Positions 9,187-19,444 of a stretch of 64,000 nucleotides of DNA are shown here, one piece after another. Origin of the DNA: Psychrobacter sp. 72-O-c (GTDB taxonomy: Bacteria > Pseudomonadota > Gammaproteobacteria > Pseudomonadales > Moraxellaceae); contig NZ_CAJHBI010000013.1 in assembly GCF_904846605.1 (NCBI RefSeq), positions 1-64,000 of the forward strand, written 5' to 3'. The stretch's first letter is position 1; the number at the start of each line of letters is the position of its first letter. The notes under the pieces were generated by a model, which was not told the origin of the DNA, did not search any database, and worked only from the letters and a program-made list of their open reading frames with translations. The position numbers were made by a program, and so were the translations under genes.

Positions 9187-11781
9187 ATGAACAGCCCCCA
9201 TAAAAAAACAACAAACAATAATAATTCAACAGAGAGTAAAAGCCGAACTAAAAAACCTTCTCGTGTTAAAGATCCCCGCGCTACTGACCATAGCATTCAA
9301 GTAAGAGGTGCGCGCGTCCACAACTTAAAGAACGTTGATGTCGATTTACCTCGTGATGCGCTGGTGGTTTTTACCGGTATATCCGGCTCAGGAAAATCGT
9401 CACTGGCTTTTGGTACCTTATTTGCAGAGTCACAGCGTCGCTACCTTGATTCGGTGTCCCCTTATGCGCGCCGATTAATAGACCAAGTCGACGAACCTGA
9501 TGTTGACGCCATAGAAGGACTGCCGCCAGCGGTCGCATTGCAACAACAACGAGGCACACCCTCTGTGCGCTCATCAGTTGGCAGTGTCACCACCATCTCA
9601 AATGGTCTACGCATGCTTTACTCACGAGCTGGAGAATATCCTGCCGATCAAGAGATGTTGTATGCAGATGCGTTTTCACCCAACACTCCTGATGGCGCTT
9701 GCCCTACCTGCTCTGGTATTGGCCGTGTGTTTGAGGTGACTGAAAAGCTGCTGGTTCCCGATGATAGCAAAACCATTCGAGAACGTGCTATTGCAGCATG
9801 GCCACCCGCATGGCAAGGTAAGAACCTAAGCCGCATCCTAGTAACACTCGGCTACGACATCGACACGCCATGGAAGTCATTACCGAAAGAGACGCGCAAC
9901 TGGATCTTGTTCACTGATGAAACGCCGACTGTCCCAGTCTATCCCGAATATAGCATTGAACAGGTACGTGTGGCGATTGAGAATGATGAAAAGCCCAATT
10001 ATATGGGCACGTTCTCGAGTGCTAAACGCTTCATATTGCACTCTTTTGCCACTACCCAAAGCCCGCTAACTAAAAAACGCGTTTCTCAGTTTATGCAAAT
10101 TTCTGTGTGTCCGGAGTGCCACGGTAAGAAACTAAAGAAAGAATCGTTATCGGTCAAATTTGCAGGACTAGATATTGGCGAGTTGTCACAGTTGACCCTG
10201 ACCGAAGTTGCGCTCAAGCTTCAAAATGCTGCTAATAAAAACCCAGCTAATGATACCGTAAATCGAGAAAAAGCCATTGTTGCTCAGCGTATTGCCAGTG
10301 ACATTCTTTCGCGAGTTGAAGCACTGACAATGCTGGGTTTGGGATATTTATCACTTGAGCGCACCACCCCTACTTTATCTCCAGGTGAGCTACAACGTCT
10401 GCGACTGGCCACTCAAATTCGCTCGCAACTGTTCGGGGTAGTTTACGTGCTTGATGAGCCCTCCGCAGGTTTACATCCAGCAGATACTCGAGCGCTATTA
10501 AGTGCGTTAGATGAGCTAATAGCATCAGGCAACTCGGTATTTGTGGTTGAACACGATGTTAGCGTTATCAGACACGCCGATTGGATTGTGGACGTTGGGC
10601 CAGACGCCGGAACTCATGGTGGCGAAGTGATTTATAATGGCCCGGTAGAAGGATTACGCGAAGTCAAAAATTCGCACACTGGCCAATATCTTTTCACCAC
10701 CGATGCAAAAGTAAAACATACGCAAAGAGAGCCGACGGCTTGGCTTAAGCTAGCAGGGGTTGAGCGTAACAACTTGTATGGGCTAGATGTTGATTTTCCT
10801 CTGGGCGTTATGACTACCGTCACTGGGGTATCCGGTTCGGGAAAATCAAGTTTAGTGAGTCAGGCTATGGTCGAACTCATTTACGAGTCACTAGGACAAA
10901 AACAAATCGTGGAGGCCCCAACTGGCGAGGCCGATTTACTCGAACAAGAGTTAGAAACGCCAACTGGCGGGCAAATTGTTAGTGGGATGGAGCATGTAAA
11001 ACGATTAGTGACCGTTGACCAAAAAGCAATTGGTCGCACGCCGCGCTCAAATCTTGCCACTTACACGGGGCTGTTTGATCATGTTCGTAAGCTGTTTGCA
11101 GCAACGCCAGAAGCAAAAGCACGCCGTTATAATGTCGGTCGTTTTTCGTTTAATACGGTAAAAGGTCGTTGCCCAAATTGCGAAGGACTCGGCTTTGTGA
11201 TGGTTGAGCTGCTGTTTCTTCCCAGTGTTTATTCGCCGTGCCAAGTCTGTCATGGCCAACGCTACAATGACAAAACGCTTGAAATCACCTATCGCGATAA
11301 AAATATCGCCGAAGTGCTCGACCTAACGGTTGAAACAGCTTATGAGTTCTTTGCAGAGGAACCTGCCATTTTGCGGGCCTTAAACGCATTGCTTCAAGTC
11401 GGTCTTGGCTACTTAAGACTCGGCCAGCCAGCCACTGAACTATCTGGCGGTGAAGCCCAGCGGATTAAACTGGCCACTGAACTTCAACGTACCCAGCGAG
11501 GCGATACCCTTTATGTCCTTGATGAACCGACAACCGGCTTACATCCTGCAGACGTATCTATGTTGATGTCACAATTGAGTGGACTCGTTGACGCTGGAAA
11601 TACCGTCATTATGGTCGAACACGATATGCAGGTTGCCAGTAATAGCGATTGGGTTATCGATATCGGCCCGGGTGCTGGCGATGAAGGTGGACTTATTGTT
11701 GCTCAAGGCTCACCTGAAGAAGTAGCTTGTTCAGAAATAAGTAAAACTGCACCCTTCTTGTTGGCAGAGTGCAATTCGTAA
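9187..11781 (+). CDS. UvrA-like ABC ATPase lacking the UvrB-binding domain (UvrA2 type)
   Basis: An 864-residue double-ABC protein of the UvrA family, against about 940 in canonical UvrA. Seen: Walker [10 protein letters not shown] near residue 64 and GVSGSGKSS near 552, ABC signatures LSPGELQR and LSGGEAQR, Walker [12 protein letters not shown] and [11 protein letters not shown], an insertion-domain CPEC pair, and the C-terminal zinc finger CPNC ... CQVC. After the first ATPase lobe, the protein passes from [12 protein letters not shown] directly into the [12 protein letters not shown] segment: the roughly 110-residue UvrB-binding domain and the first CxxC pair of zinc module 1 are missing. 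The short Lys/Asn-rich N-tail precedes the ABC core. Known UvrA2 proteins are linked to DNA-damage or drug tolerance rather than UvrABC incision; that role is inferred here. Confidence 0.88.
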   Translation: MNSPHKKTTNNNNSTESKSRTKKPSRVKDPRATDHSIQVRGARVHNLKNVDVDLPRDALVVFTGISGSGKSSLAFGTLFAESQRRYLDSVSPYARRLIDQVDEPDVDAIEGLPPAVALQQQRGTPSVRSSVGSVTTISNGLRMLYSRAGEYPADQEMLYADAFSPNTPDGACPTCSGIGRVFEVTEKLLVPDDSKTIRERAIAAWPPAWQGKNLSRILVTLGYDIDTPWKSLPKETRNWILFTDETPTVPVYPEYSIEQVRVAIENDEKPNYMGTFSSAKRFILHSFATTQSPLTKKRVSQFMQISVCPECHGKKLKKESLSVKFAGLDIGELSQLTLTEVALKLQNAANKNPANDTVNREKAIVAQRIASDILSRVEALTMLGLGYLSLERTTPTLSPGELQRLRLATQIRSQLFGVVYVLDEPSAGLHPADTRALLSALDELIASGNSVFVVEHDVSVIRHADWIVDVGPDAGTHGGEVIYNGPVEGLREVKNSHTGQYLFTTDAKVKHTQREPTAWLKLAGVERNNLYGLDVDFPLGVMTTVTGVSGSGKSSLVSQAMVELIYESLGQKQIVEAPTGEADLLEQELETPTGGQIVSGMEHVKRLVTVDQKAIGRTPRSNLATYTGLFDHVRKLFAATPEAKARRYNVGRFSFNTVKGRCPNCEGLGFVMVELLFLPSVYSPCQVCHGQRYNDKTLEITYRDKNIAEVLDLTVETAYEFFAEEPAILRALNALLQVGLGYLRLGQPATELSGGEAQRIKLATELQRTQRGDTLYVLDEPTTGLHPADVSMLMSQLSGLVDAGNTVIMVEHDMQVASNSDWVIDIGPGAGDEGGLIVAQGSPEEVACSEISKTAPFLLAECNS

Positions 11782-11950
11782 AAGTGTCATGTAGAGATGT
11801 TATAAAGCTACTTTAATTTATACAGTCAATTCAGAATAGAACAAGTATATGCATGACAATGTGCTGTCGTTTCTTACGACCGAAATATGTCTAAAAATAA
11901 TCGACCGCTAAATACTCGTAACAACGATTCTTTGGCATCGTTTTATGAGT

Positions 11951-12218
11951 TTAAGTGCTTACCGTGCTTGGTGTCTTACCGATGCTCACTGAGATAATAT
12001 CAGCAAAGTCTAAAATACCGCAGCCACGCACTATCATAAGACCTATTTTATTCTCTATTTTAGAATGACAACTTTGATGTTTTATGGCATGGTCACCAAT
12101 GAATTGGCGGTTGCAGTACTTATCATTGATAGTTCTGCTGACCATAGCTTTTGATACTATTTTTCTTTAGACTGGTACTGTGACAGTCGGGGTAATGTAA
12201 TTCTATTTGGGTCTTCAT
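11951..12218 (-). pseudogene. IS1-family transposase (InsA-like) remnant, frameshifted
   Basis: On the minus strand an ATG at 12218 opens a frame beginning MKTQIELHYPDCHSTS, a zinc-ribbon-like start, which runs to NYQ and hits TGA. One base out of frame the reading continues with YCNRQFIGDHA, then CHSKI, and MIVRGCGILDFADIISVSIGKT, ending near 11951. Joined, these give the CxxC/C-NRQF zinc module and helix-turn-helix pattern of the IS1-family N-terminal protein. The break is a one-base insertion with an adjacent stop. The downstream catalytic InsB part is absent. Clearly dead and truncated; the family call rests on motif memory and could be checked by search. Confidence 0.7.
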
Positions 12219-12269
12219 AACCTCAAGGATAATATCTTACTTTCGACAGTCATATTCTCTTTGGCTCTT

Positions 12270-12292
12270 CAGCATACTTTTGAAACACTACC
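12270..12292 (-). repeat. Possible terminal inverted repeat of the IS1-family remnant
   Basis: Reading the minus strand from 12292, GGTAGTGTTTCAAAAG begins about 75 bp before the remnant start codon. IS1-family ends typically begin GGT and lie at this distance from insA. No matching opposite end is seen, so this is a tentative call. Confidence 0.35.
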
Positions 12293-12387
12293 GTCCATTT
12301 TAATCACAACCATTCAATTTTAATGCCTCTTTAGTTTGGCTAACAATTTAACTAACGACTTAATTTGACTGATAACCGGGTATAACC

Positions 12388-13254
12388 ATGACCGCCAGCC
12401 TAAAAACAGACACTACTATTCCTTCAGTATTGCAGCGTATTATCGCTACCAAACGTGATGAAGTCGCTGCAGCCCGTAGTTCACTACCGCTAGCGGACTT
12501 ACAAGCGCAAGTTGCTGCTGATAAACGAGCACGTCGCGGTTTTGCTACGGCCTTACGAGCGGCTGATATTGGTGTTATCGCTGAAATAAAAAAAGCCTCA
12601 CCCTCTAAAGGTATTATCAATCATAACTTTGAACCGGCCGAATTTGCCAAGCAATACGAGCAAGCGGGTGCAAGCTGTTTATCAGTGTTAACCGACCGCG
12701 ATTATTTTCAAGGTGATGATCGCTATCTGGCCCAAACGCTTGAATCATGTCATCTACCAATATTACGTAAAGACTTTATGATTGATATTTATCAGATTTA
12801 TCAATCCTATTTATTGGGCGCAGACTGTATCTTGCTAATTATGGCCTGCCTTGATGACACGCAGGTGCAAGAGTTGCATGCGCTGAGTATTGAACTTGGT
12901 ATGGATGTACTGTTAGAGGTACATACCGCTAGCGAGCTTGAACGCGCCTTACAGTTGCCCCGCTCAGATCACAATATTTATGGTATCAATAACCGTAATT
13001 TAAATACCTTTGAGGTAGACTTGCAAACCACCCTTGATTTGAAAGACACCTTGTTACAAGCTTTAGAGACTGACGATAATAGCTTACAAAAACCACTTAT
13101 CGTGACTGAAAGCGGCATTCATAGCGCAGACGATATTCGTCTAATGCTCAGCCACGATATTCAGCATTTCTTAATCGGTGAGCAGTTTATGAAGACCGAT
13201 CACCCAGGACGGGCGTTACAATCCTTACTTGCGAGCGTCCCTGTGAGCGCGTAA
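12388..13254 (+). CDS. trpC: Indole-3-glycerol phosphate synthase
   Basis: A 288-residue single-domain (beta/alpha)8 enzyme that closes the indole ring from CdRP in tryptophan biosynthesis. Family landmarks: GVIAEIKKASPSKG near residue 54 (catalytic Lys), CLSVLTDRDYFQG, PILRKDFMID, ADCILLI, LLEVHTASELERAL, YGINNRNL and VTESGIHSADD. Length is about 20 residues above the usual 260-270, with a short acidic insertion around residues 224-234 (LETDDNSLQ). It is not fused to trpF. trpD/trpG are not in the window. Start is ATG preceded by weak GGGT. Confidence 0.95.
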   Translation: MTASLKTDTTIPSVLQRIIATKRDEVAAARSSLPLADLQAQVAADKRARRGFATALRAADIGVIAEIKKASPSKGIINHNFEPAEFAKQYEQAGASCLSVLTDRDYFQGDDRYLAQTLESCHLPILRKDFMIDIYQIYQSYLLGADCILLIMACLDDTQVQELHALSIELGMDVLLEVHTASELERALQLPRSDHNIYGINNRNLNTFEVDLQTTLDLKDTLLQALETDDNSLQKPLIVTESGIHSADDIRLMLSHDIQHFLIGEQFMKTDHPGRALQSLLASVPVSA

Positions 13255-13358
13255 AGTATGACAGACAACGCTAGTACGATACTGGCTATAATATTAACTA
13301 TAGCCTTAGTGATTAAATAATTAATCCATTCATTAACTAAACAGACACGTTAACTTTT

Positions 13359-14090
13359 ATGGCAAATTCTATATTTTCAAAAGAAATGCAAGACCAGCTC
13401 AAAGAGCTCAAAGGACAACTCAGCAAGGGTCGCGATACCACGTCACCTGATGGCGAAGATCAAAAGCCAACTGAGCCCGTCTCTATGCTTAGCCAAAAAC
13501 AAGTCAATAAAACCGTAAAGCAGTTAGATAGCGAACATATCGATGATGATAAAGTGCTATTCATGCAAGCGATGCATGGCGTCAATCAGCTCGATGACAA
13601 CAACGTCCGCTCGCCTGCCAATGCTAAAAAAGGCCGTAAACCTGATGCGACGACCTTGTCAAAACGTGCTGCCGCTCAAGGTAAGGAAGCTGCGGATATA
13701 GGTGCAGGCTTATCGGATATGCAAGCGCTGCTTAATCCTGTCGCTGGTGAAGCTTACTTATCTTATAAGCAGCCTACCCTACAAACCAAAGTATTTACTC
13801 AACTCAAACAAGGCAAATTGCGTTGGTATGATGCAGTAGATATTCATGGCTGCACAATTGAAGAAGCTCGCGCGGCGATGACTCAACTGCTAAGCCAAGC
13901 GAAACAGAATAATGAAACCATGGTAAAAATTGTCCACGGTAAAGGTAGCGAAGCTATTCTCAAAACCTGCGTCAACGGCTGGTTACGTCAATTGCCGGAA
14001 GTATTGGCATTTTGCTCAGCCCCACCAAAAGATGGCGGCAATGGCGCCGTACTAGTACTATTAAAAAAGTCTAAAACTGACGGCGAGTAA
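13359..14090 (+). CDS. Smr-domain protein (SmrA-type putative DNA endonuclease)
   Basis: A 243-residue protein. The first ~150 residues are charged and low in complexity; the C-terminal Smr domain (about 160-240) shows VDIHGCTIEEAR, the IVHGKGSEAIL loop and the PKDGGNGAVLVLL end that define the stand-alone Smr family. Smr domains nick or cut branched DNA/RNA; the conserved DxH and HGKG motifs are both present. It follows trpC by about 100 bp on the same strand and is closed by a strong terminator. Confidence 0.88.
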   Translation: MANSIFSKEMQDQLKELKGQLSKGRDTTSPDGEDQKPTEPVSMLSQKQVNKTVKQLDSEHIDDDKVLFMQAMHGVNQLDDNNVRSPANAKKGRKPDATTLSKRAAAQGKEAADIGAGLSDMQALLNPVAGEAYLSYKQPTLQTKVFTQLKQGKLRWYDAVDIHGCTIEEARAAMTQLLSQAKQNNETMVKIVHGKGSEAILKTCVNGWLRQLPEVLAFCSAPPKDGGNGAVLVLLKKSKTDGE

Positions 14091-14115
14091 ATTATAAGCT
14101 TCTGGGTTGAGAGAC

Positions 14116-14148
14116 AAAAAAAAGACCGCGTACGCGCGGTTTTTTTTA
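14116..14148. terminator. Rho-independent terminator after the smr gene
   Basis: ACCGCG and CGCGGT (14125-14140) form a compact GC stem with a four-base loop, flanked by A8 on the left and T8 on the right. Confidence 0.9.
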
Positions 14149-14309
14149 TCTCTAATTTTTATTATTAAGCCCAACTTGAATATTAAAATAGCCTATTGTG
14201 TATCAGAAATATAGGGGTGTCAAATAAACGCTTTTAAATGTATTTGACCACTTTTATTCAGTGCTTTTTATTGAGCAACTGTTATTCGGCAACCTAAAAT
14301 GAGTTATTT

Positions 14310-14942
14310 ATGAGCTTACAAACGATTGATACCCCCGAAAAATTAAAAACGCAAATTATGGCAATTATCGCCATTGAACCAAAGTTTGCCCCTATTTATC
14401 AGCAAGTTGGTGTGCCGAGTCTACGGCGCAATGCAGGTGGATTTGAGCAGTTAATGAGAGCGATGGTAGGACAGCAATTATCCGTTGCTGCTGCCACAAG
14501 TATTTGGCAACGACTCGCTGAGGCAGGCCTAACCACACCGCAAGTAATTATGCAGGCAGAAGATGATACCTTACGGGCACAAGGTCTATCTAAGCAAAAA
14601 ATTCGTTATACCCGCTCACTAGTTGAGCATGATATCGATTTCGACGCCCTGATAACGCTAACAAATGAGGATGTAATCAAGATACTCACGGCTGTTATCG
14701 GCATCGGTCACTGGACTGCCGAGATGTATTTACTGTTTTCTTTGGGCCGAGCTGATGTGCTCGCCGTTGACGACTTGGCGATCAAAGTCGCTGCGATGGA
14801 TTTATTAGGTTTAGTAGAACGCCCAACTCCAAAAGAATTAAAGACAGCGACCCAAGAGTGGTCGCCGCATCGCAGTGCCGCAAGTTTACTACTGTGGGCG
14901 CACTACGGCTGGATGAATAAAAGAAAGGCAGTGCCGGTATAG
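14310..14942 (+). CDS. DNA-3-methyladenine glycosylase II-like (HhH-GPD family)
   Basis: A 210-residue base-excision glycosylase of the HhH-GPD superfamily. The fold core is seen in FEQLMRAMVGQQLSVAAATSIW (about 45-66), the helix-hairpin-helix TAVIGIGHWTAEMYLLF (about 128-145) and the catalytic Asp in LAVDDLAIK near 155. It lacks the N-terminal AlkA domain, which matches the short yeast MAG1/Mag-like bacterial form. It removes alkylated purines from DNA. It stands alone between two terminator/inter-genic stretches. Confidence 0.88.
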   Translation: MSLQTIDTPEKLKTQIMAIIAIEPKFAPIYQQVGVPSLRRNAGGFEQLMRAMVGQQLSVAAATSIWQRLAEAGLTTPQVIMQAEDDTLRAQGLSKQKIRYTRSLVEHDIDFDALITLTNEDVIKILTAVIGIGHWTAEMYLLFSLGRADVLAVDDLAIKVAAMDLLGLVERPTPKELKTATQEWSPHRSAASLLLWAHYGWMNKRKAVPV

Positions 14943-15049
14943 TCGGGAATGTCATTACTTGTTTGTATAGACCCGATTAAGTAAATCGATTAGGAGCACT
15001 AAGGATTACTTCAAGCAGTAGACTATTTCAAGAACACCACAATGCTTTC

Positions 15050-17017
15050 TTACTTTGGGAAACCTAAAACTTTTTGAATGCGCTGAAGCTGATGTTTGGC
15101 TAAAGTATGGATGGCACCTTTCTGAGCGCTATCCTGTTCATCCTCTCCCACTTGTTCTTTTTTCTCATTTTTTTGTCTATATGCTGTTCCACTATTTTCG
15201 AGCTCGTCTAAATCTTTACTTAGATCAACAGGGCCTCGATCAACACTGTCAGCATCGTTTATTTTATCATCGTTACTGTCTACTGATTTATTCTCGAGAT
15301 CGTTGTCCAAATGGTGTTCAAGCTCAACTTGATTAACGATCAATTGCTGAGTTGGTAAGGCATGCTCCACTTTGTACTTTTTGACCAGTGTTAATGCATC
15401 GACCAATAGTATGTCTTGTTTACCATAAAACTCTATAACGTCAAAAGAGTTGATGTAAGCTCGTAATTGAATGATGTAGCAGTCTTGACGCAGCTCTAAA
15501 ATATTAGCCTGATTCCATTCTTTATTGGTTAGTTCATGATCATTCAAAAATTTCTCTAAATCCTTGACCATCTTAAAAATGACATCGATGTCAGCATTGC
15601 GTTTAATATATAAGTTATGCAAAAAATGAAACATGTCACGCGAGGTAAAGTTCTCAATTTGCATAGAGGAGAAGTCACCATTCGGAACGGTCACCACAGT
15701 GCGGTTCAGAGTACGCACCCGTGATGAACGAATACCAATATCGACCACCGTCCCCTCTTGATCTCCAAACTTACAATAATCTCCTATCCGTACCGGCGTG
15801 TCTGCCACGACCACCACACTACCAACGAGGTTCTCAATGGTCTTTTGTGCACCTAGCGCTAAGGCCAAACCACCAACCCCAAGCGCGGCAATACCTGTGG
15901 TTAAATCAAAGCCCAAATTACCAAAGATCACAATCACAGCGAATATTAGTAGCAAGGCTTTGGTCACTTTGCGCAGCAGTCCTAAGATAGAGACTCGCTC
16001 AATATAGTTCTTTTTATAGCTCAAATTTACCGCACGAGTAAAAATGACGTCGACGAGGCGCAGTAGTAGCCAGGTCAGCGCTAACCACGAGGCAATTTCG
16101 GTAAATCGATTAACTGGTTCACGTAGCGTCACTGATACGCCAGCATAGACCATCACCTCTGATAAAATCAGCGCCATAATAACCACGGCTAGCGGCAGTA
16201 TTACTTTATCCGGTAGCGGCAACGGGACACCACGTACCCGTGGATAGACGATATTTAAAAGGTGATACCATAACCATACAAGTACATAGGTCAGCAACAG
16301 ACTACCAACAGTGATTGCCACCGCCGCGACCAAATCGGCCAGCTGATAACCAAACAGCTTTTTATCTTCTAGTGACTCAATGGTATAACGCGATATTAAA
16401 GTAGGCTCAGTATTTTCTATCACTTCTGGGATAGAACTAAGCGTTTCGCCTGAGAACTGCCAATACTGTTCCCCTTGTTTGGAAACTACCCGCTCTAATA
16501 CTAGCGGGACACTCTTATCGTTAATGCTAATATTACCCACATTTTCTTGGCTTGGCGGCAGCTGATCCGTTAAGTTGCCATCAAGAGTATTATTAATCTG
16601 TAGATCAGGCTGGAAACGCCCTCCCGCATCGAGCGCTTGCTTAAACTGACGGACGACGGTGGTTGGATTGTCAGATTTTGATAAATTAAGATAATTGCTA
16701 GCCAGCAGGTAATCATTATCACCCAATGCACTGATAAACCCTTGTACCGTATGGCGCGGAGTGTCCCGCCCGAATGAGTCTGGTGCAGGCTCACTCGCAC
16801 TGTCATCTTTCTTACCACCGCCGATACCTAGCACCCCAGCGCCTTCAGCAGCAAATGCCGCATTTGGCAACACTAGACTTAATAGTAATGCAAGCAGCAG
16901 CGTGACCACTATTAACGCTTTTGTCAGCATTGTTGTCAACGTTTTTGATAATGGCGCTTTTGATGGCAGGGACATTTCGGTAGCGGCGATAGGACTTTGA
17001 TCATGCTCAATAGACAA
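15050..17017 (-). CDS. MscS-family mechanosensitive channel with periplasmic N-domain
   Basis: A 655-residue inner-membrane protein. N-terminus: signal-type hydrophobic segment ending AFAAEG (about 30-58), then a ~150-residue periplasmic region, about four to five membrane helices (230-380), the glycine/alanine-rich pore helix GIAALGVGGLALALGAQKTIEN near 375-400, the beta domain (PVRIGDYCKFG, TVVTVPNGDFSS) and an acidic, low-complexity C-tail. Start is TTG with GAGG six bases upstream; ATG at codon 15 is an alternative. It relieves turgor on osmotic downshock. The periplasmic domain sets it apart from minimal MscS. Confidence 0.88.
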   Translation of the reverse strand: MSIEHDQSPIAATEMSLPSKAPLSKTLTTMLTKALIVVTLLLALLLSLVLPNAAFAAEGAGVLGIGGGKKDDSASEPAPDSFGRDTPRHTVQGFISALGDNDYLLASNYLNLSKSDNPTTVVRQFKQALDAGGRFQPDLQINNTLDGNLTDQLPPSQENVGNISINDKSVPLVLERVVSKQGEQYWQFSGETLSSIPEVIENTEPTLISRYTIESLEDKKLFGYQLADLVAAVAITVGSLLLTYVLVWLWYHLLNIVYPRVRGVPLPLPDKVILPLAVVIMALILSEVMVYAGVSVTLREPVNRFTEIASWLALTWLLLRLVDVIFTRAVNLSYKKNYIERVSILGLLRKVTKALLLIFAVIVIFGNLGFDLTTGIAALGVGGLALALGAQKTIENLVGSVVVVADTPVRIGDYCKFGDQEGTVVDIGIRSSRVRTLNRTVVTVPNGDFSSMQIENFTSRDMFHFLHNLYIKRNADIDVIFKMVKDLEKFLNDHELTNKEWNQANILELRQDCYIIQLRAYINSFDVIEFYGKQDILLVDALTLVKKYKVEHALPTQQLIVNQVELEHHLDNDLENKSVDSNDDKINDADSVDRGPVDLSKDLDELENSGTAYRQKNEKKEQVGEDEQDSAQKGAIHTLAKHQLQRIQKVLGFPK

Positions 17018-17395
17018 AACAAACCTCTTAATTCAATAAATAGAGCAATTTAAATACTTATAATATGGCCGCTATGATAACAATTATTTATAACGGTAGT
17101 GCTTTTGATTATGCACTTTATAGTGAATAATCGTTTCAAACATTCTTCATTATTTGGGACAGTTAAAAGCGCTTGGAAAATATAGTTAATTTCGAAACTA
17201 AGAAAAACGAGCAAATAGCTTTTCATCTTGAAGTTGACTCAGCTTAAGATGAATAAATATTAGGCTAAAGTTGTTTATAAATAGGCAGTTTTTATAGATA
17301 ATAAGCGCGTGTAAATTATATATTGTTTTTTGTAATTTTTAGCGTCTTAATTTTCGCTTATGTAACTTTCTAATATGCTTACTTTGGAATTGACT
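17018..17395. other. 378-bp intergenic region between mscS-like and TonB-receptor genes
   Basis: Divergent promoter region, strongly AT-rich. I looked for a cobalamin riboswitch (B12 box) and a clear Fur box ahead of the receptor and saw neither; only a loose AT-rich stretch near 17078-17096. Confidence 0.5.
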
Positions 17396-19300
17396 ATGGT
17401 TTTATCACGTTCATCTTCGACCAGCTATCTTCGCTTATGTATTTTAAGCGCGCTTGGCGTATTTGCCGTTAGCGCTACAGCAGCCACCAATGAGTTAAAT
17501 ATTGTTAGTGATAATGACCTACCACAAGTCGAGCTTGATAAAATCGTAGTGACTGCCACACGTACCCCAACTAAGACTAGTAACGTTATTGCTCAAACTC
17601 GTGTGGTTGATAGTGAAGAGTTACAACGCTTCCAAGGTCAAACAGTAATGGAAGTTCTTAAGCGTCAGCCGGGTATCAGTTACTACGGCAACGGTGGTAT
17701 GGATAAGAAAAATAATTTTTATATGCGCGGCTATGACAGTAAGCAAATCTTAGTGCTTATCGATGGTATACGTTATAGCTCATTAAGTGCAGGGGGTGCT
17801 ACGCTCAACTTGCTGCCTGCTGACCAGATTGAACGTATTGAAATATTATACGGCGCGTCAGGGTCTAGTATCTATGGGGCAGGCGCTATGGGCGGTGTCA
17901 TTCAGATATTTACCAAAGGTACCAATGTTGAGAAAAGCAACTTTTCTGTTACCGCTGGTGTCGGCTCAAATGATCAATATTTATATGGTGCTAGTGCGCA
18001 ATTTGCTAATGCTAACGGAACCGCTCTAAGCCTATCAGCAAGCCACAATGAAACTGACGGTATAAATGCCACTCTTCCAACGAACTCTTTTAACTATAAC
18101 AAAGATGACGATGGCTTTGAGAGTGACAATTTTAGCGTCGCTTTAAATCAGCGTATTAATGAGCAATGGTCAGCAGGGGCTAGCGCTTTATATAGCAAAT
18201 CAACCTCTGAGTTTGATTCTGGCTCGCAGGATGCTTACTCGGATCAAGAAAATGGTTCTGCTCAAGCTTTTATGGATTGGCGTTATCTGCCTGGCTCATC
18301 ACTAAAATTACAATATGGTCATTCTATTGACAACATTGACACTTCTAGTAATTTTAGTAGCGTTTATGATAGTAAACAAGATCAAGTCAGTTTAGTAGGT
18401 CAGCATCTACTTCCTGTCGGACAAGGCATCTATGGCATAGAATACCTGGATCAAAGTATCGACACTACAGCCTATGACGCTGATGACCGTGATGTGACCA
18501 GTGCATTCTTAGGATACGTCGTAGCAAACAATCAGTTCGATGCCCAAGCCAACGTACGCTTTGATGACAACTCACAATATGGCGACCAAACCACTTATAA
18601 TTTGGGCGGCGCTTACCACATCAATCCCAATCTCCGTATTGGTGCCAGCTATGCTAAAGGCTTTCGTGCCCCTACTTTCTATGATATCTATTCTGGTACT
18701 GAAAGTAATATTGATCTAGATCCAGAAACCAGTGACAACTATGAAGCTTTCATTGAGTATGACACTTTACTCCAGTCTACTCGTCTAACTGGCTACCAGA
18801 ATACGGTTGATGACTTGATTAACTTTGTTGCTAGATTTGATGGTAATACATATATCGGTGGCAATAGTCAAAATATTGAAGAAGCAGAAATAAAAGGTAT
18901 TTCATTAACCTCAGATTGGGTAATCAATGACTACCTATTTGGTGGCAGCTATGACTATCAACAAGCAAAAGACAGCAGTGGCGGTTTTAACGATGGCAAC
19001 TTCCTACCTATCCGCCCTGAAAACAAAGGATTAGTATATATTGGTTATCGTCTGCCAAGTTTAGATATTCGCGCTGAATATCAATATATGGATGATTACT
19101 ATTACAGTATTTCCAATGCTGATTCACAGCTCGTTGAAAGCTATGGATTGTTTAACATCAGTGGCAATTATCAGTTGACCAACAATCTGTCTATGACTGC
19201 GCGCTTGAATAACATTACCAATAAGAAGTATGTTACAGCACCAGGTTATAATACTGACGGCACTAACTTCTTCACCTCACTAACCTACAACTGGTTTTAA
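17396..19300 (+). CDS. TonB-dependent outer-membrane receptor, BtuB-like
   Basis: About 634 residues. A signal peptide ending in SATAA is followed by the TonB box-like IVVTATRTP, the plug domain (FQGQTVMEVLKRQPGISYYG, then YMRGYDSKQILVLIDGIRY and RIEILYGASGSSIYGAGAMGGVIQI) and a 22-stranded barrel with many alternating aromatic strands, ending in the outer-membrane C-terminal Trp-Phe. I prefer ATG 17396 (GGA seven bases upstream) over ATG 17375. The plug is closest in style to BtuB (vitamin B12), but siderophore ligands are not excluded. It sits upstream of the methionine-cycle genes, closed by its own terminator. Confidence 0.87.
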   Translation: MVLSRSSSTSYLRLCILSALGVFAVSATAATNELNIVSDNDLPQVELDKIVVTATRTPTKTSNVIAQTRVVDSEELQRFQGQTVMEVLKRQPGISYYGNGGMDKKNNFYMRGYDSKQILVLIDGIRYSSLSAGGATLNLLPADQIERIEILYGASGSSIYGAGAMGGVIQIFTKGTNVEKSNFSVTAGVGSNDQYLYGASAQFANANGTALSLSASHNETDGINATLPTNSFNYNKDDDGFESDNFSVALNQRINEQWSAGASALYSKSTSEFDSGSQDAYSDQENGSAQAFMDWRYLPGSSLKLQYGHSIDNIDTSSNFSSVYDSKQDQVSLVGQHLLPVGQGIYGIEYLDQSIDTTAYDADDRDVTSAFLGYVVANNQFDAQANVRFDDNSQYGDQTTYNLGGAYHINPNLRIGASYAKGFRAPTFYDIYSGTESNIDLDPETSDNYEAFIEYDTLLQSTRLTGYQNTVDDLINFVARFDGNTYIGGNSQNIEEAEIKGISLTSDWVINDYLFGGSYDYQQAKDSSGGFNDGNFLPIRPENKGLVYIGYRLPSLDIRAEYQYMDDYYYSISNADSQLVESYGLFNISGNYQLTNNLSMTARLNNITNKKYVTAPGYNTDGTNFFTSLTYNWF

Positions 19301-19340
19301 AATTATTTAGCATCACTTAAAACTTGTATTATCAGTAATT

Positions 19341-19367
19341 AAGGTCATCAATCGATGGCCTTTTTTT
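19341..19367 (+). terminator. Rho-independent terminator after the TonB receptor
   Basis: AAGGTCATC (19341-19349) pairs with GATGGCCTT (19354-19362) with one G-U wobble and a four-base loop, followed by a T7 tract. Confidence 0.88.
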
Positions 19368-19444
19368 ATGGCTTTAAATTATTCGTCAATGAACTAAAAA
19401 AGTAATTCGTAACATCAGCGTACAGTATTTACTGCAGCCAATAG

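Larger units (their letters stand above)
11782..12387. other. 606-bp intergenic region holding an IS1-family remnant
   Basis: Between the uvrA paralogue and trpC. The centre (11951-12218, extending to about 12292) is a decayed IS1-family insertion sequence end; the flanks are AT-rich with no other gene seen. Confidence 0.7.

Noticed and set aside
17078-17096. Fur box ahead of the TonB receptor
   Set aside because: The AT-rich stretch matches the consensus only loosely, and similar matches are expected by chance in this AT-rich DNA.
17018-17395. Cobalamin riboswitch upstream of the BtuB-like receptor
   Set aside because: No B12-box-like motif and no GC-rich multi-stem structure; the region is AT-rich with short space.
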